64,000 bases of DNA from JAJXUB01 sp047974805. Lineage in GTDB: Bacteria > Actinomycetota > Actinomycetes > Actinomycetales > Dermatophilaceae. The stretch spans positions 1 to 64,000 of the forward strand of contig JBKECS010000048.1 of assembly GCA_047974805.1 (NCBI GenBank). The letters are read 5' to 3'. Below, piece after piece: positions 50,698-59,481 of the stretch (position 1 is the first letter of the stretch; the number at the start of each line of letters is the position of its first letter). The notes under the pieces are model-generated. The model saw only the letters and a list, made by a program, of their open reading frames with translations. It was not told the DNA's origin and made no database searches. Position numbers and translations under genes: made by a program.

Positions 50698-50790
50698 GTG
50701 TCTCGATCACTGTGTCCGTCAGCGTTGATGGGGGGCAGACCGATCGCGCGCGTGTCGGTCGCCGGGTATGCCTGGGCCATTGTGGTCCCG

Positions 50791-51519
50791 ATGAGCCAGG
50801 ACGGGACCCTCGTGGCTGAGTTGGTCTTCTTCACCGGGACGATGGACTGTGGCAAGTCCACCCTGGCCCTTCAGACCGACCACAACTATGCCGCCCGAGG
50901 GCTGCACGGCTGCCTCCTGACCAGGATGGATCGGTCCGGGCGAGCGATGCTGTCCTCCCGCCTGGGGCTGGCCACGCCCGCGGTGGAGGTCACCGACGAC
51001 ACCGACCTGTGGGACCTCATCGCGTCCCTGCAGACCACCGGGCGAGCGGTTGATTACGTCATCTGTGACGAGGCGCAGTTCTACACCCCCACCCAAATCG
51101 AGCACCTGGCCCGAGTCGTCGACGAGATGGGCATCGAGGTGTTCTGCTTCGGGATCACCGTGGATTTCCGTGCAGAGTTGTTTCCCGGCTCACGTCGGCT
51201 CATCGAACTGGCCGATCGAGTCGAGGTGCTCCAGGTCAGGGCGCTGTGCTGGTGCGGGGCTCGGGCCACGCACAACGCCCGTGTCGTCGACGGCGTCATG
51301 GTGCTCACCGGGGAACAGGTCATCGTCGGGGACACCGGGCATAGCCAGGGCGGTACCGGACATGTCGATTACGAGGTGCTGTGTCGGCGGCATTTCATGC
51401 GGCGCATGCCCAGCCGAGCGGCCCACGCCGCAGCGTTGGGTGCCCAGGTCCTGCCGTTCGACCTGGGCGTAGGCGCGCAACCGCGACAAGAGCCTGAAAA
51501 CCCCGGCCCCGACCGGTAG
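50791..51519 (+). CDS. tdk: Thymidine kinase
   Basis: Salvage phosphorylation of thymidine to dTMP; 242 residues, type II (TK1-like). P-loop FFTGTMDCGKSTLAL near residue 14, DEAQFYTP with the catalytic Glu near 97, FGITVDFRAELF lasso start, and the zinc site CWCG...CRRH near 160-210. The ATG at 50791 is preferred; upstream in-frame codons lack homology. CATTGT lies 7 nt before it and may be a weak leaderless -10. Convergent with sepH across 11 bp. Confidence 0.93.
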   Translation: MSQDGTLVAELVFFTGTMDCGKSTLALQTDHNYAARGLHGCLLTRMDRSGRAMLSSRLGLATPAVEVTDDTDLWDLIASLQTTGRAVDYVICDEAQFYTPTQIEHLARVVDEMGIEVFCFGITVDFRAELFPGSRRLIELADRVEVLQVRALCWCGARATHNARVVDGVMVLTGEQVIVGDTGHSQGGTGHVDYEVLCRRHFMRRMPSRAAHAAALGAQVLPFDLGVGAQPRQEPENPGPDR

Positions 51520-51530
51520 AAAACAGATGA

Positions 51531-52595
51531 TCAGCTGCTGTGATCGGGTTCCTTCGCGCCGAACATGATGTCGTCCCACGACGGCACACTGGGCCGTCCA
51601 TTGCGCCGGCGACCCGCAGTGATCGGGGTGGGTTCGTCGGCGTGCTGATCCTCGACGTCGGTGGGTTGATCCGCGGCAACGCGTCGGTGCGACCCATCGC
51701 CCTCATGGGCATCGCGGGAACGCGGCTGTGTGTCGGCACCCGCGGCGTCCGACTGCGGAGCCGAGGCTCCAGGCTGGTCGGGCTCGACTTCAAGCGGGGT
51801 AACCGTTGCCTCGTCCTCTGGATCGGCCAGAACAGGGAGCGTGGGCTGGGTTCGGCGAGGCCGACGGCGATGCCTAGCGTTGACATCCCGCATGGCACTG
51901 ACCAGGTCGACGGGCTCACGTGCATGCCGCGGTGAGGCGGAATTGACCCCGCCATCGGCCTCCACGTCATAGACCCCCGCGGGCCCATCGCCGGTCGAGG
52001 CGCCGATGGCCGGAATTGGCCCGTCCGGCACATCGTCACCGCTGAGCCATTTGGCCTCGTCGTTGCTCGGCACCAGGACCCGGTCAGCGATCTGGAACCG
52101 CCAGGCGGCCGAGCGTTCCCGTCCTCCGGCCGGAAACTCGGCGACAACTCGCCACGTGCCGTCTTCTTGGCGGGCGGAATCCCACACCGTATGAGTGGGA
52201 TCGACCCCGCGTTCACGCAGGCGAGTTGCCACCCGGGCCGCAAGTGTTGGCCCGTCGCCGGACGATCCTGCGAGCGCGACGTTCCGGGCCAACCCGGCCA
52301 CGTACTCGCGCTCGGCCAGCACAGGTCCTTCGAATCGATGGACTTTCTCGATGGTCCAGCCGGCCCGGTCGGCGACCTCGGCGGTGGCAAGCCCACTACG
52401 TAGCAGCGCTTGAACGTCGCGAGGTCGCAGACCACCCTCGATCTCGATCTGCAGCTGGCCCAAATGCGGACGGTCGCGGCGCGCTGCCGCGCGCAGAGCA
52501 TCATCCAGCGGGAGCCGATATCGCTCGCCATTGCCGTCGGACAGCAACACGTGCTGGCCGTCCTCGTGGACGCCGACAAGCCGCAGGTCGCGCAT
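51531..52595 (-). CDS. sepH: Septation protein SepH
   Basis: 354 residues. The N-terminal DUF3071 domain (MRDLRLVGVHEDGQHVLLSD to about residue 170) contains the helix-turn-helix-like QALLRSGLATAEVADRAGWTIEKVHRFEG; the C-terminal 180 residues are acidic, disordered and end with PSVPSWDDIMFG, the conserved tail. In Streptomyces and Mycobacterium, SepH stimulates FtsZ filament assembly through the N-terminal domain. CAGAGT lies 6 nt before the ATG. Divergent from the TRIC channel gene. Confidence 0.92.
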   Translation of the reverse strand: MRDLRLVGVHEDGQHVLLSDGNGERYRLPLDDALRAAARRDRPHLGQLQIEIEGGLRPRDVQALLRSGLATAEVADRAGWTIEKVHRFEGPVLAEREYVAGLARNVALAGSSGDGPTLAARVATRLRERGVDPTHTVWDSARQEDGTWRVVAEFPAGGRERSAAWRFQIADRVLVPSNDEAKWLSGDDVPDGPIPAIGASTGDGPAGVYDVEADGGVNSASPRHAREPVDLVSAMRDVNARHRRRPRRTQPTLPVLADPEDEATVTPLEVEPDQPGASAPQSDAAGADTQPRSRDAHEGDGSHRRVAADQPTDVEDQHADEPTPITAGRRRNGRPSVPSWDDIMFGAKEPDHSS

Positions 52596-52683
52596 GACCA
52601 GACTCTGCCACGCGCAGGGCGACGTTGCGCGGCACCACGCCGCGAAGCAACAGATCTCGCCGACCGCTAGCGTAGGCACCGCC

Positions 52684-53319
52684 ATGCTGCTGCAGACCGA
52701 GTCCTTGCAACTCGCGCTCGACCTCGTCGGCGTGTTCGTTTTCGCCCTCTCCGGCGGCCTCATGGCCGTCTCCAGCGGGCTGGATCTCTTCGGCGTCCTC
52801 GTGCTGGCTGCCGTGGCCGGGTTGGGCGGCGGGGTCCTGCGGGATCTACTCATCGGGGTCGTCCCGCCGGTCGGGGTCTCCGATTGGCGGCCGCTTGTCG
52901 TCTGCCTGCTGGCGGGGCTGCTGACCTTCCGGTGGCATCGCCAGGCCGCCAGACTGAGCCGACCGGTGCGCGTGTTGGACGCCGCCGGATTGGCGGCATT
53001 CTCGGTCAGCGGAGCTCTTATGGCGCTCTCGGTAGGTGCCGGGGCGACCACCGCCGTCCTTGTCGGTGGCATCACCGCCGTGGGCGGCGGGGTGCTGCGA
53101 GATCTCCTGGTCGGCCGGATCCCCGAGGTCCTGCGCCGCGAACTGTATGCCCTGCCCGCCCTGGCCGGCGCTGCCTTGATCGTGATCGCCGACCGGGTCG
53201 GGATACTCGGCGGGCTGGTCGTCTGGGGCGCGGCGCTCGCGGTGTTCGTGCTGCGGATGGTGGCCGTGGTGTTCGACCTGCACGTGCCGACGGCGTTGCG
53301 TGCGCGGGAGGACCGGTGA
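52684..53319 (+). CDS. TRIC-family (UPF0126/YadS-like) membrane channel
   Basis: 211 residues, seven predicted membrane helices in two internal repeats, each carrying the glycine-rich GGGVLRDLL motif (LAAVAGLGGGVLRDLLIG and GITAVGGGVLRDLLVG). Prokaryotic TRIC proteins are trimeric monovalent cation channels; related UPF0126 proteins have been linked to glycine or other solutes, so the substrate is uncertain. ATG at 52684; TAGCGT lies 10 nt upstream. The stop overlaps the ferrochelatase start (GTGA). Confidence 0.88.
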   Translation: MLLQTESLQLALDLVGVFVFALSGGLMAVSSGLDLFGVLVLAAVAGLGGGVLRDLLIGVVPPVGVSDWRPLVVCLLAGLLTFRWHRQAARLSRPVRVLDAAGLAAFSVSGALMALSVGAGATTAVLVGGITAVGGGVLRDLLVGRIPEVLRRELYALPALAGAALIVIADRVGILGGLVVWGAALAVFVLRMVAVVFDLHVPTALRAREDR

Positions 53320-54344
53320 GGGGAATCCTGCTGCTCTCCTTCGGGGGACCTGAGGCACCGGATGAGGTGCTGCCCTTCTTGCAGCGAGTGACCGCCGGTC
53401 GTGGCGTTCCCGGCGAGCGGCTCCGGCTGGTTGCCGGACACTATGCCGCCCGGGGCGGGGTCAGCCCGATCAATGCCGAGAACCGGCGGCTCATCGCGGC
53501 CCTACGCGCCGAACTGGACCGTCGCGGCCACGACGTCCCGATCTTCTGGGGCAATCGGCACAGCAGGCCGTATGTCGATGAGGCCCTCCAGGAGGCGTCG
53601 AGGGTGGGCGTGAGCGAACTTACCGTGATCCTCACCAGCGCGTATCCCAGCTACTCCTCCTGCCGGCAATACCGCGAGGACCTCGCCGCGGCGCAGGCAC
53701 GCACCAACCTGCCGGTGGCGCTGACCAAGGTCGGTCCGTATGCCCTGACCCCAGGGTTCATCGAGGCGGCCACCGACGTGTTGACCCAAGCCCTCACCAA
53801 GGTCTCGGCCACGGCGTCAAGCAGCGAGTCGGGACCGCGGGACCTGCCGTACGTCCTATTCGTCACGCACTCGATTCCCGAACAGATGGACCTGACGTCC
53901 GGGACCGTCCCGGGACGGGCGTACACCAGCACGCACCGCGAGGTTGTCCAGCGGGTGTGCTCGGCCACAGCTCGGCGCGTCGGTGCGCCTGTGTTCGGGG
54001 AACTGGTGTTTTGTTCCCGATCCGGCCCGCCACAGCAACCCTGGCTGGGCCCGGACATCAACGATCGGCTGCACGAACTCGCCGCCGACGGTATTCGAGC
54101 GGTCGCCGTGCACCCCATTGGTTTTGTTAGCGACCACATGGAGGTCGTGCATGATGTGGATACCGAGGCGCGCAACACCGCCGTCGACCTGGGGATTGAC
54201 CTGGTCCGGGTCCCTACCGTTGGGACGCATCCGGCCTTCGTCACCCAACTGGTGGACCTTGCGCTCACCGGGCCGAAGTTCTGCCCAGCCGGATGTTGCC
54301 CGAACCTGCGGACCGATCACGATGCCGCCTGCGGAGAGGATTGA
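53316..54344 (+). CDS. cpfC: Ferrochelatase (coproporphyrin III type)
   Basis: Inserts Fe2+ into the porphyrin; in Actinobacteria the coproporphyrin branch is used. 342 residues: LLLSFGGPEAPDEVLPFL at the N-terminus, GNRHSRPYVDEAL with the catalytic His, LTSAYPSYSSCRQYRED, VLFVTHSIPEQM, HPIGFVSDHMEVVHDVDTEA with the Glu-rich metal path. Four Cys suit the [2Fe-2S] cluster of actinobacterial enzymes: one in SSCRQY and three in the C-terminal CPAGCCPN. The GTG start overlaps the TRIC stop. Confidence 0.93.
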   Translation: MRGILLLSFGGPEAPDEVLPFLQRVTAGRGVPGERLRLVAGHYAARGGVSPINAENRRLIAALRAELDRRGHDVPIFWGNRHSRPYVDEALQEASRVGVSELTVILTSAYPSYSSCRQYREDLAAAQARTNLPVALTKVGPYALTPGFIEAATDVLTQALTKVSATASSSESGPRDLPYVLFVTHSIPEQMDLTSGTVPGRAYTSTHREVVQRVCSATARRVGAPVFGELVFCSRSGPPQQPWLGPDINDRLHELAADGIRAVAVHPIGFVSDHMEVVHDVDTEARNTAVDLGIDLVRVPTVGTHPAFVTQLVDLALTGPKFCPAGCCPNLRTDHDAACGED

Positions 54345-54347
54345 CCC

Positions 54348-55238
54348 ATGACGCGTGCCCCCTTCTCACTGCAGGACCCACCAGGGGAGGAGGACCTGAT
54401 GGCCCTGGAGAGCCTCGCCGTCGCCGTCGCCGTCGAGGCGGGGACCCTCATCACCGATCAGCGGCCCGTCGACCTGGGGGTGGCGGCCACCAAGTCCAGC
54501 GACACCGATGTCGTCACGGTGATGGATCGTGCGGCCGAGACGCTGATCCGGCAACGCCTCCACCAGGCCCGACCCGACGACGCGGTGCTCGGCGAGGAGG
54601 AGGGCGGCGGTGGCCCCGCCAAGTCAGGGATCACCTGGGTCGTCGACCCCATCGATGGCACGGTCAACTACCTGTACGACCTGCCCGACTACGCCGTCTC
54701 GATCGCAGCCGCTGTCGGCGACCCGAGCACCCCTGGAACCTGGGTGCCCGTGGCAGGTGCCGTGGTCAGTCCTCGTCGCGGCGAGGTGTACCGGGCGCGG
54801 CGCGGCGGCGGGTCCTATCTCGTCGCCGGGGATCGCCGGATCCGACTCGGCGGTAGCGGGGCCGCCGACATCGCCCACGCCTTGGTCGGGACGGGCTTTG
54901 GCTACGCGGTCCAGCGCCGCGCCTGGCAAGGGGACATCGTTCGTGCGGTGCTGCCCAGAGTGCGGGACATTCGCCGCATGGGTAGCGCCGCGATCGACCT
55001 CTGCCAGGTGGCTTCGGGACGTTTCGATGCCTTCTGGGAAGTCGGTCTGAACCCGTGGGATCTCGCCGCTGGGTGGCTGATCTGCACCGAAGCCGGGATC
55101 GTGGCCGGCGGACCGCAGGCCGGTGAGGACCCCCAAACGGCGTTGACGTTGATGGCCGCCCCGGGGATCGCCGTCCCATTTGCCGACCTCGTGCGCTCGT
55201 CGATCCGCGCCGCTGCACCGTTGCCACCGGAATCCTGA
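54348..55238 (+). CDS. suhB: Inositol monophosphatase family protein (SuhB-like)
   Basis: 296 residues. Metal-binding motifs are complete: GEEEGGGG (motif with Glu), VVDPIDGTVNYLYDLP (DPIDGT signature) and the C-terminal WEVGLNPWDLAAGWLI. The enzyme dephosphorylates inositol-1-phosphate for phosphatidylinositol and related lipids, or a nucleotide relative. Two starts are possible: ATG 54348 (GGAGAGG 8 nt upstream) and ATG 54399 (GGGGAGG about 8 nt upstream, giving 279 residues without the polar N-tail). Follows cpfC by 3 bp. Confidence 0.9.
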   Translation: MTRAPFSLQDPPGEEDLMALESLAVAVAVEAGTLITDQRPVDLGVAATKSSDTDVVTVMDRAAETLIRQRLHQARPDDAVLGEEEGGGGPAKSGITWVVDPIDGTVNYLYDLPDYAVSIAAAVGDPSTPGTWVPVAGAVVSPRRGEVYRARRGGGSYLVAGDRRIRLGGSGAADIAHALVGTGFGYAVQRRAWQGDIVRAVLPRVRDIRRMGSAAIDLCQVASGRFDAFWEVGLNPWDLAAGWLICTEAGIVAGGPQAGEDPQTALTLMAAPGIAVPFADLVRSSIRAAAPLPPES

Positions 55239-55390
55239 TCAGCCATTTTGTCCCTTGGGGAGCCCGGGTTGCGGATACAGCTGGCGTCTTGGCGCGCTTT
55301 AGTGCACAATCCGCCTCGCAGGCCGGGCACAAACCGGCCGTCCACGACGTTGTGGGTGACACGCACGTGAGACGGGAGAATCTGAGGACC

Positions 55391-55690
55391 ATGGCGACGG
55401 ACTACGACGCTCCACGCAAGACCGACGATGACCTCAGCGAGGATTCGCTGGAGGAGTTGAAGACTCGCCGCGCGGACAAGTCCAGCGGCAACGTTGACGT
55501 TGACGAGACCGATCAGGCAGAAGGCTTCGAGCTGCCCGGAGCGGACCTTTCCGGGGAGGAATTCTCGGTTCGGGTCGTGCCGCGGCAGGCTGATGAATTC
55601 ACCTGTAGCCAGTGTTTCCTGGTGCACCATCGCAGTCAGCTGTATTCCGACAAGGGCGGCCGACTGGTCTGCCGGGAGTGCGCGGCCTGA
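55391..55690 (+). CDS. DUF4193 family zinc-ribbon protein
   Basis: 99 residues, homologue of M. tuberculosis Rv2699c. N-terminal half is acidic (MATDYDAPRKTDDDLSEDSL-type), C-terminal half carries a zinc ribbon: FTCSQCFLVHHRSQL and LVCRECAA. ATG at 55391 with GAGG 6 nt upstream. The 150-bp upstream region holds TTGGCG and CACAAT but no convincing pair. Ribbon and acidic tail suggest an RNA-polymerase or ribosome-associated role; not established. Confidence 0.88.
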   Translation: MATDYDAPRKTDDDLSEDSLEELKTRRADKSSGNVDVDETDQAEGFELPGADLSGEEFSVRVVPRQADEFTCSQCFLVHHRSQLYSDKGGRLVCRECAA

Positions 55691-55694
55691 CCAC

Positions 55695-56177
55695 GTGGCT
55701 TCGGCACCTTTGCTGCGTATCCACCGCCTGCATCCGGACGCGGTCACACCGACGTATGCCCATGACGGCGACGCCGGTGCCGACCTTTACGCGGTGGAGG
55801 CGGTGACGCTTGCCCCCGGCGAACGGCGGTTGGTGGGTACCGGAATCGCCATGGCCATCCCAACCGGGTGGGTGGGTCTGGTGCATCCCCGGTCCGGGCT
55901 TGCCCACCAGCACGGGATCGGGATCGTCAACGCCCCCGGCACGATCGACGCCGGATACCGGGGGGAGGTCCGGGTGAACCTCATCAACCACGATCCGGCG
56001 CAGGCATTCACCGTGTGCCGGGGCGACCGCATTGCTCAACTCGTGCTCCAACAAGTCGGACGTGCCCGGTTCGAGGTGGTCGCCGAGTTGCCGAGCAGCG
56101 ATCGGGGAGACAATGGACACGGATCGAGCGGTGGCTTCGGGTCGCCGGGACCGGCAGTGGAGAAGGCGGAAGCGTGA
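55695..56177 (+). CDS. dut: dUTP diphosphatase
   Basis: Hydrolyses dUTP to dUMP, keeping uracil out of DNA; 160 residues, trimeric family. All five motifs are present: DAGADLYA, HPRSGLAHQHGI, NAPGTIDAGYRGE with the catalytic Asp, RGDRIAQLVLQ, and the C-terminal RGDNGHGSSGGFGS nucleotide-capping tail. GTG start 4 bp after the DUF4193 stop. Same neighbours as Rv2697c in M. tuberculosis. Confidence 0.96.
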   Translation: MASAPLLRIHRLHPDAVTPTYAHDGDAGADLYAVEAVTLAPGERRLVGTGIAMAIPTGWVGLVHPRSGLAHQHGIGIVNAPGTIDAGYRGEVRVNLINHDPAQAFTVCRGDRIAQLVLQQVGRARFEVVAELPSSDRGDNGHGSSGGFGSPGPAVEKAEA

Positions 56178-56905
56178 GCATGTTCAAACGGCGCAGGCCG
56201 GTTCAGGATTCGGTGGAGACGCCACCGGGGCTCGAGCCCGGCATGGCGGATCGGCCCCAGGATGAGCCTGCCTCGGATCGGTCCACGGTCGGCCCGTTCG
56301 ATGTCGCTGACGTCGAGGGACGTCAGGGCCGATTGGATCTCGGCGCCTTGTGGATTCCCGGCGTCGAGGGCATGGAGTTGCGTCTTGAACTGGAGCCGGA
56401 TACCCAACGGGTGATCGGTGCCATGGTCGTCCTCGGTGAGGCTATCGCCCAGCTGCAGGCGTACGCTGCGCCGCGTTCGGTGGGGCTGTGGCCCGAGATC
56501 CGTTCGGAACTGACCACCGCGATCGTCTCCGGGGGCGGAACGGCCCAAGAACAGACTGGTCCTTGGGGCGGTGAGCTGTCCGCCAGGATGGCCGGAGCTG
56601 CCGCCAACGGTCAGGTGGCCTTTACCCCGCTGCGCTTCATCGGCATTGATGGACCACGGTGGTTCCTGCGGGTTGTGCTCAGCGGCACGGCGGCGACGGA
56701 CGAACAAGAGGCCGAACGGTTGCTCGCCGTTATCCGCCAGACTGTCGTGGTCCGCGGCCCATCGCCAATGGCGCCCCGTGAAGTCTTGCCGTTGACTTTG
56801 CCGGAGGCTGCCGTCTCGGAGCCGGACTCTCCGGCGGCAGCGGAGCGGGACACCGCCCCGCTCGACCCGATTACCCGCGGGCCCGAGATCACCCAGATCA
56901 ATTAG
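56174..56905 (+). CDS. DUF3710 family protein
   Basis: 243 residues, homologue of Rv2696c. The core runs from GPFDVADVEGRQGRLDLGAL to about residue 200 and has predicted mixed alpha/beta structure (LWIPGVEGMELRLELEP; RFIGIDGPRWFLRVVLSG); the ends are disordered and acidic. GTG at 56174 overlaps the dut stop (GTGA); an ATG at 56180 is also possible. Function unknown; conserved linkage to dut and an OB-fold protein hints at nucleic-acid metabolism. Confidence 0.85.
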   Translation: MSMFKRRRPVQDSVETPPGLEPGMADRPQDEPASDRSTVGPFDVADVEGRQGRLDLGALWIPGVEGMELRLELEPDTQRVIGAMVVLGEAIAQLQAYAAPRSVGLWPEIRSELTTAIVSGGGTAQEQTGPWGGELSARMAGAAANGQVAFTPLRFIGIDGPRWFLRVVLSGTAATDEQEAERLLAVIRQTVVVRGPSPMAPREVLPLTLPEAAVSEPDSPAAAERDTAPLDPITRGPEITQIN

Positions 56906-56924
56906 GCGGCGAGGTTCGGCAGGC

Positions 56925-57329
56925 ATGGATAGTCAGGACCCACCCTCGATCACCGCGAAGCGGCGGCGTTCGCGGATCGGTCGTTGGCGCGATTCGCTGG
57001 CGAAATCCGGTGCCGAACAGGAGGCGGAGGACGCTCGCGCCGATGCCGAACGGGTCGAGGCGACCCGGATCGAGGAACTCCTGGACCGTCAGATGGCCCA
57101 GGTGGCCGGCGTGGTCCGCTCGGTGACCCTGCCACCGCGGGCGAGCGTGCCGATGCTCGTTGTGGAGCTTTTCGATGGGACCCGGGCGATGACGCTCGTA
57201 TGGTTCGGACGCCGTTCGATCGGGGGAATCGAACCGGGTGCCCTGCTGTCGGCATCCGGGCGAGTGTCCATGCGACGCGGGGTGCCGGTCATTTTCAACC
57301 CGGCCTACGCCATCATTCCGCGCGGATGA
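56925..57329 (+). CDS. OB-fold nucleic-acid-binding protein (Rv2694c-like)
   Basis: 134 residues. A basic, then acidic coiled N-terminus (KRRRSRIGRWRDSLAKSGAE) leads into a single OB fold: VAGVVRSVTLPPRASVPMLV, ELFDGTRAMTLVWFGRRSI and LLSASGRVSMRRGVPVIFNP. The strand pattern is that of RecG- or AspRS-type anticodon-binding OB folds. Probably binds single-stranded DNA or RNA; partner unknown. Between DUF3710 and DUF3159 in the conserved order. 19 bp after the upstream stop. Confidence 0.85.
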   Translation: MDSQDPPSITAKRRRSRIGRWRDSLAKSGAEQEAEDARADAERVEATRIEELLDRQMAQVAGVVRSVTLPPRASVPMLVVELFDGTRAMTLVWFGRRSIGGIEPGALLSASGRVSMRRGVPVIFNPAYAIIPRG

Positions 57330-57336
57330 GCCGTTC

Positions 57337-58122
57337 ATGAGTGTTGGAGGCGAAGCGCGCGAACCGGCCTTTGTCACAGTCGAGCACCTAGTCCGACATC
57401 GGCTCATGGCGGCCTTGGGTGGGATGTGGGGGTCGGTGGAGGCCACCGCACCCACCGTCGGCTTCGTCATCATCTGGCTGACCACCGGCCAGCTGACGAC
57501 GTCCCTCATCGTCGCCGCCACCATCGCCGTGCTGGCCGGGGCCGTTCGCCTCATCCGCGGCGGTACTGACCGAACCAATCTGCGCTACGTGGCCACGGGG
57601 CTCGCCGGCGTTGGCATCGCTGCCTTCTTCGCCCTGCGGACCGGCCGGGCGCAGGATGCCTTCCTCCCCGGGATCCTGCTCAGCGCCGGATACGTCGTCG
57701 GCATGCTCGCCTCGATCCTCGTGCGTTGGCCGGCGATCGGTTTCATCGTTGGTGCCGCCGACCCCATGGCCCGGGTCGATCCGCTGGCTTGGCACCGGCA
57801 CCCCGAAGTCGTCCGGGTGTCGGCGAGGTTGACCTGGGTGCTCCTGGGTGACCACGCCCTACGGGTGGCGGTGATGCTCCCGCTCTACCTCGCCGGCGCG
57901 GTGGGCTGGCTCGGGATAGCCAAGATCGCGCTGGGCTGGCCGTTGTGGGCTGTCGTCGTCGCGGTTATGGGGGGGCTGTTGATGCGCGGGCACACCCCCT
58001 ACGTGCCGCTGCCGGATCAGCAGATGCCCATTGCCGAGGACGCGAGCCCGGCGGCGGCCACACCCAGGCTCGATCAGCCGCTCACAACGTCGGCTGACGG
58101 GGAGAGCGCCGACCGGGGCTGA
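57337..58122 (+). CDS. DUF3159 membrane protein
   Basis: 261 residues, homologue of Rv2693c, about six membrane segments (TVGFVIIWLTTGQLTTSLIV; YVATGLAGVGIAAFFAL; FLPGILLSAGYVVGMLAS; AVGWLGIAKIALGWPLW). The segment PTVGFVIIW and the DPLAWHRHP loop are family features. Function unknown; constant neighbour of the Trk/RCK genes, so a link to ion transport is possible. ATG at 57337 is chosen over an out-of-frame ATG at 57326. The 3' end overlaps the convergent RCK gene by 41 bp. Confidence 0.85.
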   Translation: MSVGGEAREPAFVTVEHLVRHRLMAALGGMWGSVEATAPTVGFVIIWLTTGQLTTSLIVAATIAVLAGAVRLIRGGTDRTNLRYVATGLAGVGIAAFFALRTGRAQDAFLPGILLSAGYVVGMLASILVRWPAIGFIVGAADPMARVDPLAWHRHPEVVRVSARLTWVLLGDHALRVAVMLPLYLAGAVGWLGIAKIALGWPLWAVVVAVMGGLLMRGHTPYVPLPDQQMPIAEDASPAAATPRLDQPLTTSADGESADRG

Positions 58123-58768
58123 GCAGGTCCTCAAGCTGGTCTTCCACCTCAGGGGTGGTGATGAAGAGCAGCTCGTCGCCGGCCTCCAGTGAGTCGTCCC
58201 TGCTCGGCGCGATGGGGTGGTCCTCCCGGATGATCCCGACCAGGACGGTGTCCGGGGGGAAGGTCACATCCCCGGCACGCTTTCCCGCGTGCGGACTGTC
58301 CGCGGGCAGGGTGAGTTCGACCATCGTGGCCTGCGCATTCTGGAACTGGAAGATCCGGACCAAATCGCCGACCGAGACGGCCTCCTCGACCAAGGCGGTC
58401 ATGAGCCGGGGCGTCGACACCGCGACGTCCACCCCCCAGGCTTCGTCGAACATCCACTCGTTCTTCGGGTTGTTCACTCGGGCGACGGTCCGGGGAACGG
58501 CGAACTCGGTCTTGGCCAGGAGAGAGATCACCAGGTTGGCCTTGTCGTCGCCGGTCGCCGCGACGACGACGTCACAATTGGCCAGGCCGGCCTCCTCGAG
58601 GGCGCTGATCTCGCAGGCGTCGGCCTCCAACCAGCTGGCGGACGGGACTCGAGTCACTCGGGACTCGGTCGCGTCCCGGTCCATCAGCAGGACGTCATGC
58701 CCGTTGTGGATCAGTTCCCGGGCGATCGAGCGCCCTACGCTCCCAGCTCCGGCGATGACGACACGCAT
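58082..58768 (-). CDS. TrkA-type RCK potassium regulator (CeoC/TrkB-like)
   Basis: 228 residues. An N-terminal NAD-binding RCK domain (RVVIAGAGSVGRSIARELIH; acidic end LLMDRDATESR) and a C-terminal RCK-C domain (MVELTLPADSPHAGKRAGDV) match K+ uptake regulators. Partner of the adjacent paralogue; in mycobacteria the pair is CeoB/CeoC. No Trk membrane subunit is present nearby; the permease at 59.5 kb is the candidate partner. The ATG follows the paralogue's stop by 9 bp. Confidence 0.9.
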   Translation of the reverse strand: MRVVIAGAGSVGRSIARELIHNGHDVLLMDRDATESRVTRVPSASWLEADACEISALEEAGLANCDVVVAATGDDKANLVISLLAKTEFAVPRTVARVNNPKNEWMFDEAWGVDVAVSTPRLMTALVEEAVSVGDLVRIFQFQNAQATMVELTLPADSPHAGKRAGDVTFPPDTVLVGIIREDHPIAPSRDDSLEAGDELLFITTPEVEDQLEDLLSPGRRSPRQPTL

Positions 58769-58777
58769 GTCAGGACC

Positions 58778-59440
58778 TCACAAGTTCGGTGGCGGCCCGT
58801 CGAGGACCTGTTCGAGCGCGCCCAGGTGCGTACGGGCGGCCACCAGGTGGACGATGTCGCCTTCCTGGTGGACGGAGTCGGGCCGAGGAATAAACCCTTC
58901 GCCGTAGCGGACGACGAAGGCCACTCGAGATTCGGTGGCCTGCTCGAGCGTGGCATAGCGATGGCCCAGCCAGGCCGCGGAGGGGATGACCTCGGTGAGC
59001 ACGATGGACCCGGACGGGTCGACGTAGTCCGGCACGTGTCCCTGGGGCAACAGGCGGCGCATCATCTGGTCGACGGTCCACGTCACCGTAGCGACAGTGG
59101 GTATGCCGAGACGCTGGTAGACCTCGGCGCGACCTGGGTCGTAGATCCGGGCTACGACGTTCTCCACACCGAAGGTCTCCCGAGCGACCCGCGCCGCGAG
59201 GATGTTGGAGTTGTCGCCACTGGAGACTGCGGCGAAGGCATACGCGTTGCGGATGCCCGCTTCGTCCAGGGTGTCCCGGTCGAATCCGACACCGGTGACG
59301 GTCCGACCCTCGAACCCGGTCCCCAGGCGTCGGAAGGCGTTGGCATCCTGGTCGACCACCGAGACATCATGGCCCAGGTGTTCGAGGCCGCGAGCGAGGG
59401 TGGCGCCCACGCGGCCACAGCCCATGATCACGAAGTGCAC
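58778..59440 (-). CDS. TrkA-type RCK potassium regulator (CeoB/TrkA-like)
   Basis: 220 residues, RCK-N domain with HFVIMGCGRVGATLARGLEH and an acidic strand end (VVDQDANAFRRL), then RCK-C with a TEVIPSAAWLGHRYATLEQ turn. Together with the downstream paralogue it should form a heteromeric gating ring; nucleotides such as NAD(H) or c-di-AMP can bind RCK domains. GTG start is supported by TAGCGT 7 nt upstream. Divergent from the APC-type permease across 41 bp. Confidence 0.9.
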   Translation of the reverse strand: MHFVIMGCGRVGATLARGLEHLGHDVSVVDQDANAFRRLGTGFEGRTVTGVGFDRDTLDEAGIRNAYAFAAVSSGDNSNILAARVARETFGVENVVARIYDPGRAEVYQRLGIPTVATVTWTVDQMMRRLLPQGHVPDYVDPSGSIVLTEVIPSAAWLGHRYATLEQATESRVAFVVRYGEGFIPRPDSVHQEGDIVHLVAARTHLGALEQVLDGPPPNL

Positions 59441-59447
59441 GGAGGCG

Positions 59448-59453
59448 ACGCTA
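59448..59453 (-). promoter_or_regulatory. -10 element TAGCGT before the RCK pair
   Basis: On the minus strand TAGCGT is 7 nt before the GTG at 59440, with no Shine-Dalgarno sequence. Only 15 bp from the divergent permease -10. Confidence 0.5.
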
Positions 59454-59468
59454 CACCGGCGGCGCGGT

Positions 59469-59474
59469 TACAGT
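59469..59474 (+). promoter_or_regulatory. -10 element TACAGT before the APC permease gene
   Basis: TACAGT is 7 nt before the GTG at 59482. An in-frame GTG at 59473 overlaps the hexamer and is therefore unlikely to be used. Confidence 0.5.
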
Positions 59475-59481
59475 GGCCCCC

